Shown: positions 25,441 through 33,531 of the stretch, piece after piece
Layout of the letters: every line of letters starts with the position of its first letter
Position numbering within the stretch: position 1 is the first letter of the stretch
From: Estrella lausannensis
GTDB lineage: Bacteria; Chlamydiota; Chlamydiia; Chlamydiales; Criblamydiaceae
Length of the DNA stretch: 64,000 bases
Direction of reading: 5' to 3'
Assembly (NCBI RefSeq): GCF_900000175.1
Contig: NZ_CWGJ01000006.1
Coordinates: forward strand, 62,001 to 126,000
Made by a program: the position numbers and the translations under genes
The notes under the pieces: model-generated
The model's input: the letters and a program-made list of their open reading frames with translations, nothing else
Database searches by the model: none
Told to the model about the DNA's origin: nothing

Positions 25441-26469
25441 TTAGGCTTGGGCCGTCGGGCTGATGCCTTGTGATTTTCTGTTGGCTGTCGTGATCTCTTC
25501 CAGTTTCTTCAAAGTGTTTTTGATCATCTCTTCCAGTTCTTGCTGGCTGGCAGCTGACGACGTCAGTATTTGTTGATACAGTTGTCCGAGCGCTTGCTGG
25601 ACTTCCTTCCAGGAATCATACTCCGCCTTCTGCAGAGTAAGCGCTGCTTGGGCAAAGCCGCTGATTGCCTGGCCGATACCGGTAAAGACGCTGCCCAAGG
25701 CCGTTGCACCGCCGTTGTTGCAAAAGCTGTTAAAGCCATCGAGTTTTTTGTTGCCGGTCTGAAATTGAGTCATTTGTCCGTCGGTGCGCGTTTCCCATTG
25801 ATTTGCTCTCATATTGCAATAGACCGATCCGGCCGCCATCCCCATCTGGACAAATCCGCCAACGGCCTGAAGGATGCCGGCAATCGCCTGCATCTGGTAC
25901 ATTGCGGCCTGTTTCTCTGCAGCTTTAATGATACAGTCCGCAACGTTGCGGGCAAAATCCATGATCATCTCCATCGCGATGAGCTCCTGCCCCAGCTCGG
26001 CGAGTTTGCTGAACAGCATCTCTCTTTGGATTGTGAGCATGTTGGCTGTAAAGGCAACGAGCATGTTGACGGAAAACCACGAGTTTAGGCCTCCTTCTAA
26101 GCTGCTACCCATGACCGCTTCCTGAGGGGCCAAGGCACCGGCTTCAATATCTGCTGCGCCAAGGTCGCCTCCCACCCCGGGTACGGCTCCCGGCGTGGCG
26201 CCGCCCACCGGAAGAACCGGGCTGTCAGCGGGGAGCACGATCAGAACGTCGATGTTAAACTGCATATTTCCAAATAAAAACTGATACTGCAGAGCTACTG
26301 CCTCTTTAGCGCTCTCGAGGACATCTTTGTTGAAAATGTCGGCAAGCCCGCCGCCACTCATGTACTGTCCCATCAGCGAGTCGTCTGTGAATTGAGGACC
26401 TTGCATCAAAAGTTCATCGGGCAGAGCCAGCCCGGGAATAAAGCTTGAATTGACACCTAATGGATTCAT
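25441..26469 (-). CDS. CopD-like T3S translocator, paralogue 1
   Basis: The 342-residue protein, started at ATG 26469 with AGGAG eight bases upstream, shares its C-terminal 220 residues with the following gene. Shared landmarks are WFSVNMLVAFTANML, AMEMIMDFARNVADCIIKAA, a hydrophobic patch IAGILQAVGGFVQMGMAAGS and the tail GQLYQQILTSSAASQQELEE. Its N-terminal 120 residues are unique and include a Pro/Gly-rich stretch (PADSPVLPVGGATPGAVPGV). One hydrophobic region and flanking coiled coils are typical of minor translocators that insert into host membranes with CopB. It was probably produced by duplication. Confidence 0.7.
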   Translation of the reverse strand: MNPLGVNSSFIPGLALPDELLMQGPQFTDDSLMGQYMSGGGLADIFNKDVLESAKEAVALQYQFLFGNMQFNIDVLIVLPADSPVLPVGGATPGAVPGVGGDLGAADIEAGALAPQEAVMGSSLEGGLNSWFSVNMLVAFTANMLTIQREMLFSKLAELGQELIAMEMIMDFARNVADCIIKAAEKQAAMYQMQAIAGILQAVGGFVQMGMAAGSVYCNMRANQWETRTDGQMTQFQTGNKKLDGFNSFCNNGGATALGSVFTGIGQAISGFAQAALTLQKAEYDSWKEVQQALGQLYQQILTSSAASQQELEEMIKNTLKKLEEITTANRKSQGISPTAQA

Positions 26470-26504
26470 AACGATCACTCCTTAGTTACACTCAAATTGG
26501 GTCT

Positions 26505-27611
26505 TTAAACCGTCACCATCCCTGTATGTATGGCAGCTAAATTCGCCAGCTCCTCTTTGGATATGGCGAAGGCCAGGAACTGGATGAGCCGCCTCAGATC
26601 GTGCAAATCGATCTCAAACCCCTTTTTATCAACTCCCAAAGCCTCTAAAAACCCTTGCAGGGATTCCATAAACTGGTTCCATTCTTCTTTTTCAACAGCC
26701 AGTCTGAGCTCCGTCACGGCTACCGCCACGCCGTTTAAGGATATTTCGGTATTTTCTTCCCTCTGATAGAGCACGCCCTTCATGAGGGACTCAAACGCAG
26801 CCGCCCTCTCTTTGAGATGCGGAACCAAAGCTTTAAACAGGTACTCTCCCTTTTTTCTATCTGTACTCAAACTCCCCTGAATGAAGCTGCTTAAAAAGGC
26901 AAATTCAAGCACCGCTGCAACATTGCCCGCCGCCCCGCCTTCAACTGCGCTGCCATAAGTCCTTTCTCCTTCTTCCCCGGCGAAGCAGAGATCGATAAAG
27001 CGCTGCTGCATGGCTGCCTGGATGAACAGCGAAGTGTAAACCAGGGCGACTTCTTTGGCCTTTTCCACCTTTTTTTTAACAACATCGGCGGCCTGGTCGA
27101 GCGCTCCCTCCCGCTCGACACCGAGAGCCAGTATTCCGAGGGATTGACTCAAAGCGATGTAGAGAAGCGCCATGTTGTCAAAGAGCTTTTTCCCTCCCTC
27201 CGTTATTCCCGGAAAGAAAACCGGGACTAAGAGGTCTGTCAACGCTTTGGCGTAGCATTTAAGGGAAGGCCCTGTAAGCTGCGTCCCTTTTCCCTCTTCT
27301 CCTGTCTCTAAAAAAGCGATGGCCAAAGTAAAACCGACAGATCTTGGCCCTCTGTCAAGAAGCATCGAATTGGCCAGCACGGAAAGCGTTTTGGCAAGAG
27401 GCGTTAAAATCAGAAAATCCTCGCCGTAGCTCTTCCTAAGCAGCTGCTCTTCATAGAGCGTGATTTCCTTGACAAGTGCTTTCAGCCCCTCGCTTTCCTT
27501 CTCGCTGAGGAAGCCTTCTTTCATCCTCCCGGTAAAATAGTTCAACCTCTGAAAGAGGGTCTCTCCTTCCTTGATCGCTTTGAATAGCGCATCGCGGCTC
27601 ATGGGTGTCAT
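26505..27611 (-). CDS. Uncharacterised translocon-operon protein (368 aa)
   Basis: I do not recognise this family. It starts at ATG 27611 (MTPMSRDALFK) with AGGAG eight bases upstream; the frame opens earlier inside the preceding gene. It is helical and soluble, with repeated alpha-helical blocks: AIKEGETLFQRLNYFTGRMK, DNMALLYIALSQSLGILALG and EVALVYTSLFIQAAMQQRFI. There is no signal peptide. Lying between SycD-type chaperone genes and the CopD-like genes, it could be a secreted component or a larger chaperone. The gene overlaps nothing at its 3' end; 35 bases separate it from the CopD-like gene. Confidence 0.65.
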   Translation of the reverse strand: MTPMSRDALFKAIKEGETLFQRLNYFTGRMKEGFLSEKESEGLKALVKEITLYEEQLLRKSYGEDFLILTPLAKTLSVLANSMLLDRGPRSVGFTLAIAFLETGEEGKGTQLTGPSLKCYAKALTDLLVPVFFPGITEGGKKLFDNMALLYIALSQSLGILALGVEREGALDQAADVVKKKVEKAKEVALVYTSLFIQAAMQQRFIDLCFAGEEGERTYGSAVEGGAAGNVAAVLEFAFLSSFIQGSLSTDRKKGEYLFKALVPHLKERAAAFESLMKGVLYQREENTEISLNGVAVAVTELRLAVEKEEWNQFMESLQGFLEALGVDKKGFEIDLHDLRRLIQFLAFAISKEELANLAAIHTGMVTV

Positions 27612-27633
27612 CGTCGCTTCTCCTCTCTTTCCC

Positions 27634-28218
27634 TCAAGCAGCAAAACCCTCCCCCTGCAAAAGCTCCAAGGCGGTACTGAGCACCGTTGAAGAGATGCCT
27701 TCCAAATTCGTCAGCGACTCCAGCGGTAAATTCAGGTACGCTTCCCGTATCTTTGCCGCTGAACTGTCCGGGCCGATATCCCTCGCGGCCAGTTCAATCA
27801 TCACCATGAATTTGGCAGCCGTTTCAAGCAGGTTCTGAAGGGCATTAAAGCCATCTTGCCGTTCGCCGTAGGGTTTTGCCATCTCTTCTAAAAGCTTGCC
27901 TTTGATGTCCGCTGGCAAGAGGTCAAGCAGTCCGTCATAGACCGGACCCCACACTTCGGGCGGAGGCTGAAAGTCAGGCGCCGATGCCCTTAAGTTCCAA
28001 ATGGGAAATTCCAGTGTCGGGTGGGAGGCTACAGTTGCGTTGCGTCCATAGGACTGGCCGAGGTAGAGGGCTACATCGATCGTGTCTTCCGGAGCCACGC
28101 GTCCGGAGACCATCTTTTGCTCCAAGGCTCCCAGTTCGAAATCCTGGCTCAGTTGCCTCTCCAGCTGGTAGTTTCCACCCGGCCGGTAGAAGCTGCTGTC
28201 CAAACCTGAATAACTCAT
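27634..28218 (-). CDS. Uncharacterised translocon-operon protein (194 aa)
   Basis: Unknown family. A strong Shine-Dalgarno (AGGAGG, five bases before ATG) marks the start. The N-terminus is MSYSGLDSSFYRPGGNYQLE, uncharged and Ser/Tyr/Gly-rich, as often seen in T3S-secreted proteins. The rest is acidic and helical, with a Pro-rich stretch (SAPDFQPPPEVWGPVYDGLL). It is followed 22 bases later by the 368-residue gene and preceded by the second SycD chaperone gene, which could serve it or CopB. Confidence 0.62.
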   Translation of the reverse strand: MSYSGLDSSFYRPGGNYQLERQLSQDFELGALEQKMVSGRVAPEDTIDVALYLGQSYGRNATVASHPTLEFPIWNLRASAPDFQPPPEVWGPVYDGLLDLLPADIKGKLLEEMAKPYGERQDGFNALQNLLETAAKFMVMIELAARDIGPDSSAAKIREAYLNLPLESLTNLEGISSTVLSTALELLQGEGFAA

Positions 28219-28272
28219 ATATTCCTCCTAGAGGGCGAAAGAAACCTCAAATCGCCCTGGCAGCCGGTCTGC

Positions 28273-28989
28273 TTATTCTTGTCCGGCCTCTTTTTTGGCG
28301 CCTTCCGGGGGCGTTTCGTTGAGGCGCTTTTTGGCGTCTTCCATCATCAGTTTGCACTTGCCGCAGATCTTTTCGAACTTCGGATCGCCCTTGGCTCTTT
28401 GCAATACCATGCGGAGTGCAGCTAATGCGGCTCCGTAGTTTTTCAGTTTCAGGAAGCAATCGGACATATGGTAATAGGGTATCGGAGACTCTTTATCGAA
28501 GTAGGAGCACTTGATGTACCATCCGGCAGCTTCGCTGTTTTTTTTGAGCATCTGGTAGCAGGCGGCGATGCCAAACATGAATTTGGGTACATTCGGCATA
28601 ATAAGATCAAGAACGCGGAAAAATCCGAGAGCATCTTGATAGCGGCCTGCATTATATAGGCGACCGGCCTCGCTATAGATCATCTCGGTTGTCTTGGCGT
28701 CGATGCCCATCGCTTCAGCCGGGGCTTTTCCATCGATGAAGATTTTCTTCATCACTTTTTTCTGTTCTTCTATCTCTTTCGCGGAGAGGTTGCCTCCGTT
28801 TTTTGTGACGAGATCATCGATCATTTTCTCTGTCTCGGCTATGCTCGGAAAAAGGTCTTTCGGCTCCGCATCTTCAAATACCTGGAGGTATTCGCGCAAA
28901 AACTCTGTTCTCTCTTTGAGCGTCTCAGGGTCTATTGTGATGCCTGCATCCTGAATAATCACCTGAATAATCTCTTCAACCTTTGCCAT
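28273..28989 (-). CDS. SycD/LcrH-type translocator chaperone 2
   Basis: Class II T3S chaperones of the SycD/LcrH family bind the hydrophobic translocators in the bacterial cytoplasm through three tetratricopeptide repeats. All three are visible at about residues 105-215: AGRLYNAGRYQDALGFFRVL, FMFGIAACYQMLKKNSEAAG and PYYHMSDCFLKLKNYGAALA. The N-terminal 100 residues form an additional acidic helical region longer than in YscD-system chaperones. The Shine-Dalgarno AGGAG is seven bases before the ATG. It lies directly downstream of the CopB-like gene. Confidence 0.88.
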   Translation of the reverse strand: MAKVEEIIQVIIQDAGITIDPETLKERTEFLREYLQVFEDAEPKDLFPSIAETEKMIDDLVTKNGGNLSAKEIEEQKKVMKKIFIDGKAPAEAMGIDAKTTEMIYSEAGRLYNAGRYQDALGFFRVLDLIMPNVPKFMFGIAACYQMLKKNSEAAGWYIKCSYFDKESPIPYYHMSDCFLKLKNYGAALAALRMVLQRAKGDPKFEKICGKCKLMMEDAKKRLNETPPEGAKKEAGQE

Positions 28990-29072
28990 AGCATATCTCC
29001 TTTGCTATCCCTCAACTTGTTTGGTAAATCCCTGTGGTTTTTCTTTTCCCTTTCACAACATTAATAAACCGT

Positions 29073-32006
29073 TTAAGAGGCAACGGCGTCCCATCCTCCG
29101 GCGGAAGAGGCGTCTTCGTACTTCTTCACTTGCAAGCTGTTGATGTCTTGGATGAACTCCGTAATCGGACCCATCCCCTCCAGCAAGTTTTCAATGATTT
29201 TTTTAAGCATCTTGATCAGGGCCTCGACCTCTTCGATATACGCTTCGCTCTTGGCCTGCAGCTTGACAAGTTCGGCCATCATCATAGCGTACTGCGCCTG
29301 GGTAATGCCGCTGACGGCACTGTTTAAACCGATAGTGATATCGACGGCGTTCTGCATGTAGTTGGCCACTTTGCTCATCTTTTCTCCGGAGTTCATTTTG
29401 CTCCATGCATCAGCCTGGTCTTTGAAAAATTGCTGGATTTTTTGAACAACCGAGCTGTTTTTGAGGAATTTGATAAACTGATTTGCCAAGTCTTGGATCT
29501 TCTGAGCGATCTGAGAGACAGTATCCTGAACACTTCTTGCAGCATTTTGCACAAATTGCGGTGTTTTGCTTAGAATTTCCGACGCTCCTTTCGACAGCGC
29601 CTTGAGCAGATCATCGACGGCGTCAACGATAGCCCTCGCTACGTTTTTGATTATATCACCCACTGCCTTTGCTACATCTTTTACGAAGTTCATGACCTTC
29701 TGGATAATTTCCATCAACTTTTGCAAAAGCTTGATCACCATCTCGACAACTTTTTGGATCGCCTCGACGATCTTCATAATGATCTGTCCTACCGGGCCGA
29801 GCGCAGTGATGAAAGTCGAGATAGCCCCTGCGAGTTGCCCGGCCATGGCGCCAAGCTGGGCGCCGATGCCTGCCAGCATCCCGGCTGCCGGAGCCGCGCC
29901 CGCACCACCGGTAAGCACCGTCATGACGATCATCTGGACGATCATGACTGTCATCATGACTGCCATCATGGTGATCATGACAGCCATTGTGACTTTGGCG
30001 ATCTCTTCAGGATCCGGATCGGGGTCGCTGATTTTCATCCCATCCAGGATGAGGTCGGACTTCATGACGGCATCCATGATAAACTGCATCAGGATCATGG
30101 AGCCGACCATACTTCCTCCGCCGGTTGCCAAACAGACGACAACGACAGCAACGATCAGCAAAATTTTTGTCAACATGGAGAGGGCGGATATGGCCGATTC
30201 GGAAAGCCCTAGCGCCTTGCCGATTTTCTCGACCAATTTTCCGACGAGCTCAAATACTTTTTGCATGAGGTCGGGGCCGCCAAAGGCTTGGGAAAGGGAG
30301 TTAGCCAGCATGAAGAGGGCAATGGCCATCAGTGCCGGGTTGCCCGTCATGACGGCTAAAATGGCCATGATGACGGCCATGATGGGGCCAAAGATCTTCA
30401 TGAAGGTCTGCTTACCTTCATCATGCTGTTTTTTGTACCCTTTGCTGTCTTTTTGATTTCTGGCCTCTTCCGCCTGCTTGGCCGCCTCGTCGATCTTGTT
30501 TTGCTGCATATCCTGTACGGCTGCACCTAGAGTTTTAGAGACCTTGGCCGATGAGGATTCGACGATATACATCATCTCCTGCAGCTTGCTTAGGGAATCG
30601 CCGATGCGCTTGAGGTAGTCGATCAAAAGAGAGCGGTTGGGGTCGTTGGGGGGCATCGCCGCTAGCGCTTCGAGTCCGGCGTTGTAGATTCCCTGCAAGT
30701 TGGCGATACCGGCCCGTGCCATGAGCAGCGAAGCTGCCGGGACGTTGGAGTCGACCGTTTTTGCTTGCGGAGCCCACGTTGCCGGAAGCCCTAAGGACTG
30801 AATGACACCGGCGGTTGTTTCGTCCACTAAGGAGCCGAGCATGGCCTGAATGATCGGGTCGGCTCCTGCCGGGTTGGCAAGAGCTGCCAGGATCTGCGCT
30901 TTCATCTCGGTCGGAATGGAAAGGGCGTTTAAGTTATCCATGAAAGAGCTTCTCCAAACGCCGTCCGCCCAAGCTTGCCCGACTGCCGTCTGTCTTTCCG
31001 GGGTCCACTGCTCCGGCAAGCCGTTATCGGCTTTGAATTCGCTCAGGATGGAATTGTAGAGATCTTGAAACTTACCTTGCAGAGCCGACTGCTGGGAATT
31101 TGTTGGATCGTTGAAGTAGAGCATCGACCTCAATGTATTGAACTCTTGTTCGGTAATACCCCCCGGTAGGCCCAAATCACCGAGCAATTTCATCTCGACA
31201 AGCTTCGTTTTGAAGTCGTCTTCAAAATTGACGTTCACACTGGTGTTGAAATATTCAGCGCCAGGTGAAGGAACTTGAATGTTGGGTGGAATTCCGTAGA
31301 TAGTTTGCAGCTGGCTGTTGGAGGCAGCCATGATCTGGTTGAACATCGTTTTTTGAGCATCGGTGAGCTGCTCGGGTTTGTTATTGTAGTACGCGTTGCG
31401 GAGCGCCATAAAGTCGCCTTCGTCGGCCATGCTCTCCATATTCTCTTCAAAGCTGCCGTCTTTTTTTGCTCCGAGCTCCCTCTCAAACACGTCGAGTTGT
31501 GCCTGAGGAGGCCAGCCTTCCGGTGCCCCTTCCATCAGGTTGCGCAAAACTTCCTGCAGTTTGTCACCCGCGACGCTATCGGGATTGAGAAGCGCCATCT
31601 TGAGTTTGTTTTCGGCGATTTCAGGGCTTGCCGCACCGATCTCGTCTAAAAAGGAGGGGTCTTGAAGAAGCGCACCAAGGCGCTGCTCAAAAACCTCCCC
31701 AAAATTTTCGCCCGTTACTACCGATCCCGATCCGTCCCCCCCGCTCATGAGGTCATTTAGAAGTTGAACAGGGTCAAAAACGTACTGTCCCGTATCTTGC
31801 GGGGTGACCAGGAAGGGTAAGCTGGGGTTGTTCAGGTAATTGGTGATTTGCTCTTCGGTATATCCGAGGGAAACCATCACGTCCTGGAAGTCGGCAAGCG
31901 TCATGGTCGTCGATGCCGCCGTCTGCGTGGTGCTGCCGAGGGGGCCGCCGGATATCTGGAAAAAGACATTACTCGAAGTATCGCCGATATTGCCCATGCC
32001 AGTCAT
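29073..32006 (-). CDS. CopB-like major T3S translocator (977 aa)
   Basis: A hydrophobic T3S translocator of the SctE/YopB/CopB class, which inserts in the host membrane as the pore. Roughly residues 1-500 are soluble, acidic and glutamine-rich. Hydrophobic segments follow: about 535-580 (IFGPIMAVIMAILAVMTG), 610-650 (TKILLIVAVVVVCLATGGG) and 670-735 (VMITMMAVMMTVMIVQMIVM). A long coiled coil comes next (TALGPVGQIIMKIVEAIQKV onward), ending with repeated heptads. At 977 residues it is about twice the size of C. trachomatis CopB. Flanking SycD genes on both sides support the role. The start ATG has AGGAG nine bases upstream. Confidence 0.8.
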   Translation of the reverse strand: MTGMGNIGDTSSNVFFQISGGPLGSTTQTAASTTMTLADFQDVMVSLGYTEEQITNYLNNPSLPFLVTPQDTGQYVFDPVQLLNDLMSGGDGSGSVVTGENFGEVFEQRLGALLQDPSFLDEIGAASPEIAENKLKMALLNPDSVAGDKLQEVLRNLMEGAPEGWPPQAQLDVFERELGAKKDGSFEENMESMADEGDFMALRNAYYNNKPEQLTDAQKTMFNQIMAASNSQLQTIYGIPPNIQVPSPGAEYFNTSVNVNFEDDFKTKLVEMKLLGDLGLPGGITEQEFNTLRSMLYFNDPTNSQQSALQGKFQDLYNSILSEFKADNGLPEQWTPERQTAVGQAWADGVWRSSFMDNLNALSIPTEMKAQILAALANPAGADPIIQAMLGSLVDETTAGVIQSLGLPATWAPQAKTVDSNVPAASLLMARAGIANLQGIYNAGLEALAAMPPNDPNRSLLIDYLKRIGDSLSKLQEMMYIVESSSAKVSKTLGAAVQDMQQNKIDEAAKQAEEARNQKDSKGYKKQHDEGKQTFMKIFGPIMAVIMAILAVMTGNPALMAIALFMLANSLSQAFGGPDLMQKVFELVGKLVEKIGKALGLSESAISALSMLTKILLIVAVVVVCLATGGGSMVGSMILMQFIMDAVMKSDLILDGMKISDPDPDPEEIAKVTMAVMITMMAVMMTVMIVQMIVMTVLTGGAGAAPAAGMLAGIGAQLGAMAGQLAGAISTFITALGPVGQIIMKIVEAIQKVVEMVIKLLQKLMEIIQKVMNFVKDVAKAVGDIIKNVARAIVDAVDDLLKALSKGASEILSKTPQFVQNAARSVQDTVSQIAQKIQDLANQFIKFLKNSSVVQKIQQFFKDQADAWSKMNSGEKMSKVANYMQNAVDITIGLNSAVSGITQAQYAMMMAELVKLQAKSEAYIEEVEALIKMLKKIIENLLEGMGPITEFIQDINSLQVKKYEDASSAGGWDAVAS

Positions 32007-32244
32007 TGTCTTATACTCCTTTCTTTACTATTCCCGGAGTGGCTGCACTCTTTTGTTTTTCAGATTTTTCAATCGTCGCTACAGCATCCGGTGTGTTTGT
32101 CTCTTAAGAGAGGGAGCGCTTTTCGTGATTCTGCCCTTCAAAGTCGTTGTCAGTTTTGGCCATTATACAAGCGTGGCCGGCGGTGCTTTGTGTACTCCCT
32201 TCGATCCTCCTTCTCTTGCGAGGAAAAATTACTGTTTCTAAATG

Positions 32245-32820
32245 CTATTTTTTATCTTCCTTGCCTGCGCCTTCCGCTGGCGGATTGGCTCTGTCGTGTT
32301 CAACCTCTTTCTTAAGGCTCTGGATGGTCATCTGAGCTCTGTCTTTCAGCGTTTTAAATTCCGGTTTCTCGCCGCAGGCGCGCGATGCGAGCTCAAGGGA
32401 GATGATAGCGCTCAAGCGGTCTTTCATCTGCAGGTAACAGTCCGAGGCGTGATAATGGGGAACCGGGCTTGCCGGGTCGATGACCGAACAGAGCATGTAG
32501 GCTTCAATTGCCGCCTTGAAGTCTTTTGTCATATGAAGGCACGCTGCCAGCCCCATGGCGTATTTTGCCTCCGTGGAACTTAGCATCACAAGCAGTCTGA
32601 ACAGCTGGCCGGCCTCGCGGTATTTGCCGGTGTTATACAGGCGGTAAGCCTGTCCGTAGATTCCTTCAACCATCGAATCTGTCAATCCAAGGAGTTCCTT
32701 TGGCATCATCCCTGCGCTTGACATCTTCTTGGCAACCTGTCCGGCTGCACCGCTCGTCTCTTTTTGGACTTTGTCTCCAAGCTGTTGAGCTATCTTACTC
32801 ATTTGCTCGTCGCCCGCCAT
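32245..32820 (-). CDS. SycD/LcrH-type translocator chaperone 1
   Basis: The 191-residue class II T3S chaperone has three TPRs at about residues 50-160: AYRLYNTGKYREAGQLFRLL, KYAMGLAACLHMTKDFKAAI and PVPHYHASDCYLQMKDRLSA. These align block by block with chaperone 2, but the N-terminus is shorter and differs. The Shine-Dalgarno AGGAGG lies seven bases before the ATG. It is immediately upstream of the CopB-like gene, the usual sycD-sctE order, so CopB is the probable client. Confidence 0.9.
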   Translation of the reverse strand: MAGDEQMSKIAQQLGDKVQKETSGAAGQVAKKMSSAGMMPKELLGLTDSMVEGIYGQAYRLYNTGKYREAGQLFRLLVMLSSTEAKYAMGLAACLHMTKDFKAAIEAYMLCSVIDPASPVPHYHASDCYLQMKDRLSAIISLELASRACGEKPEFKTLKDRAQMTIQSLKKEVEHDRANPPAEGAGKEDKK

Positions 32821-32952
32821 GGGAAAACCTCCTTCGATTTATAGATTCCTTTTGGAATGTGCATTTTCCAGCTTGGGCTTCAAACCAAGCCTTTCAGATA
32901 CCCCAAACTCGTTTCCGGCCGCGCTCTTCCTGCAGAAATTCAAACGCATGCC

Positions 32953-33438
32953 TTATTTAAATATAGATCCCAGTATCGTGCTCAACTGCTGCAGTAATGA
33001 TGTCGCCATGTTCGTTTGCTGGTTGACGGCATCGGACGATTGGTTAACGTTTGTTTGCAGCGATTTGGCATCGTCGGAGACAACACTCCTTCTTCCGCGG
33101 ATCTGTTCTGTGAAAGTGGAGTTGGTCTTGTTCAAGTCATCGCGGGCGCCTTTGGCATCGTCGTCGTCAGCCCCGGTGATCACATCGTTATAGGCATCGT
33201 TGCTGGCAGTGAATGCCGGGATCTGGTCCATCTTATCCGTATAGGCTTTTTGCCATTCGGTATAGATTTTCAGACGATCCGACTGAGTTGCCGCTGTCTT
33301 TTGCAGCGTCTCGATAATCTTGACCAAGATCAAGAACACCCTATCGATAATAAGGGTTCTGTGCGTCTCGGCGTAGCGTAGATCTTCGGCGACGCTTTGC
33401 GTATTGATATTGTCTGTCGATCCTACAGGAGACCCCAT
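32953..33438 (-). CDS. Uncharacterised helical secreted-type protein (161 aa)
   Basis: No family recognised. The protein has no signal peptide, no cysteine, and two long polar helices joined by a loop (RTLIIDRVFLILVKIIETLQ; DDAKSLQTNVNQSSDAVNQQ). It ends with a hydrophobic amphipathic tail (ATSLLQQLSTILGSIFK). That layout is common to self-assembling T3S subunits such as needle, rod or filament proteins. The strong Shine-Dalgarno (AGGAGG) and second place in the translocon operon suggest high expression. A filament or needle-extension role is inference only. Confidence 0.62.
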   Translation of the reverse strand: MGSPVGSTDNINTQSVAEDLRYAETHRTLIIDRVFLILVKIIETLQKTAATQSDRLKIYTEWQKAYTDKMDQIPAFTASNDAYNDVITGADDDDAKGARDDLNKTNSTFTEQIRGRRSVVSDDAKSLQTNVNQSSDAVNQQTNMATSLLQQLSTILGSIFK

Positions 33439-33531
33439 AATTTCCTCCTTGAAAATTAGAGATAAAGGACTCTCAATTTATATTGAAACACATATAAATT
33501 ATTTTTAAAAATAAAGTAACATACCTCTTTC

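Noticed and set aside
29566-30456. 296-codon plus-strand ORF
   Set aside because: Antisense of the CopB-like gene; long only because the gene's codon use leaves few stops on the opposite strand. Composition (Met/Ile/Ala-rich) mirrors the sense strand.
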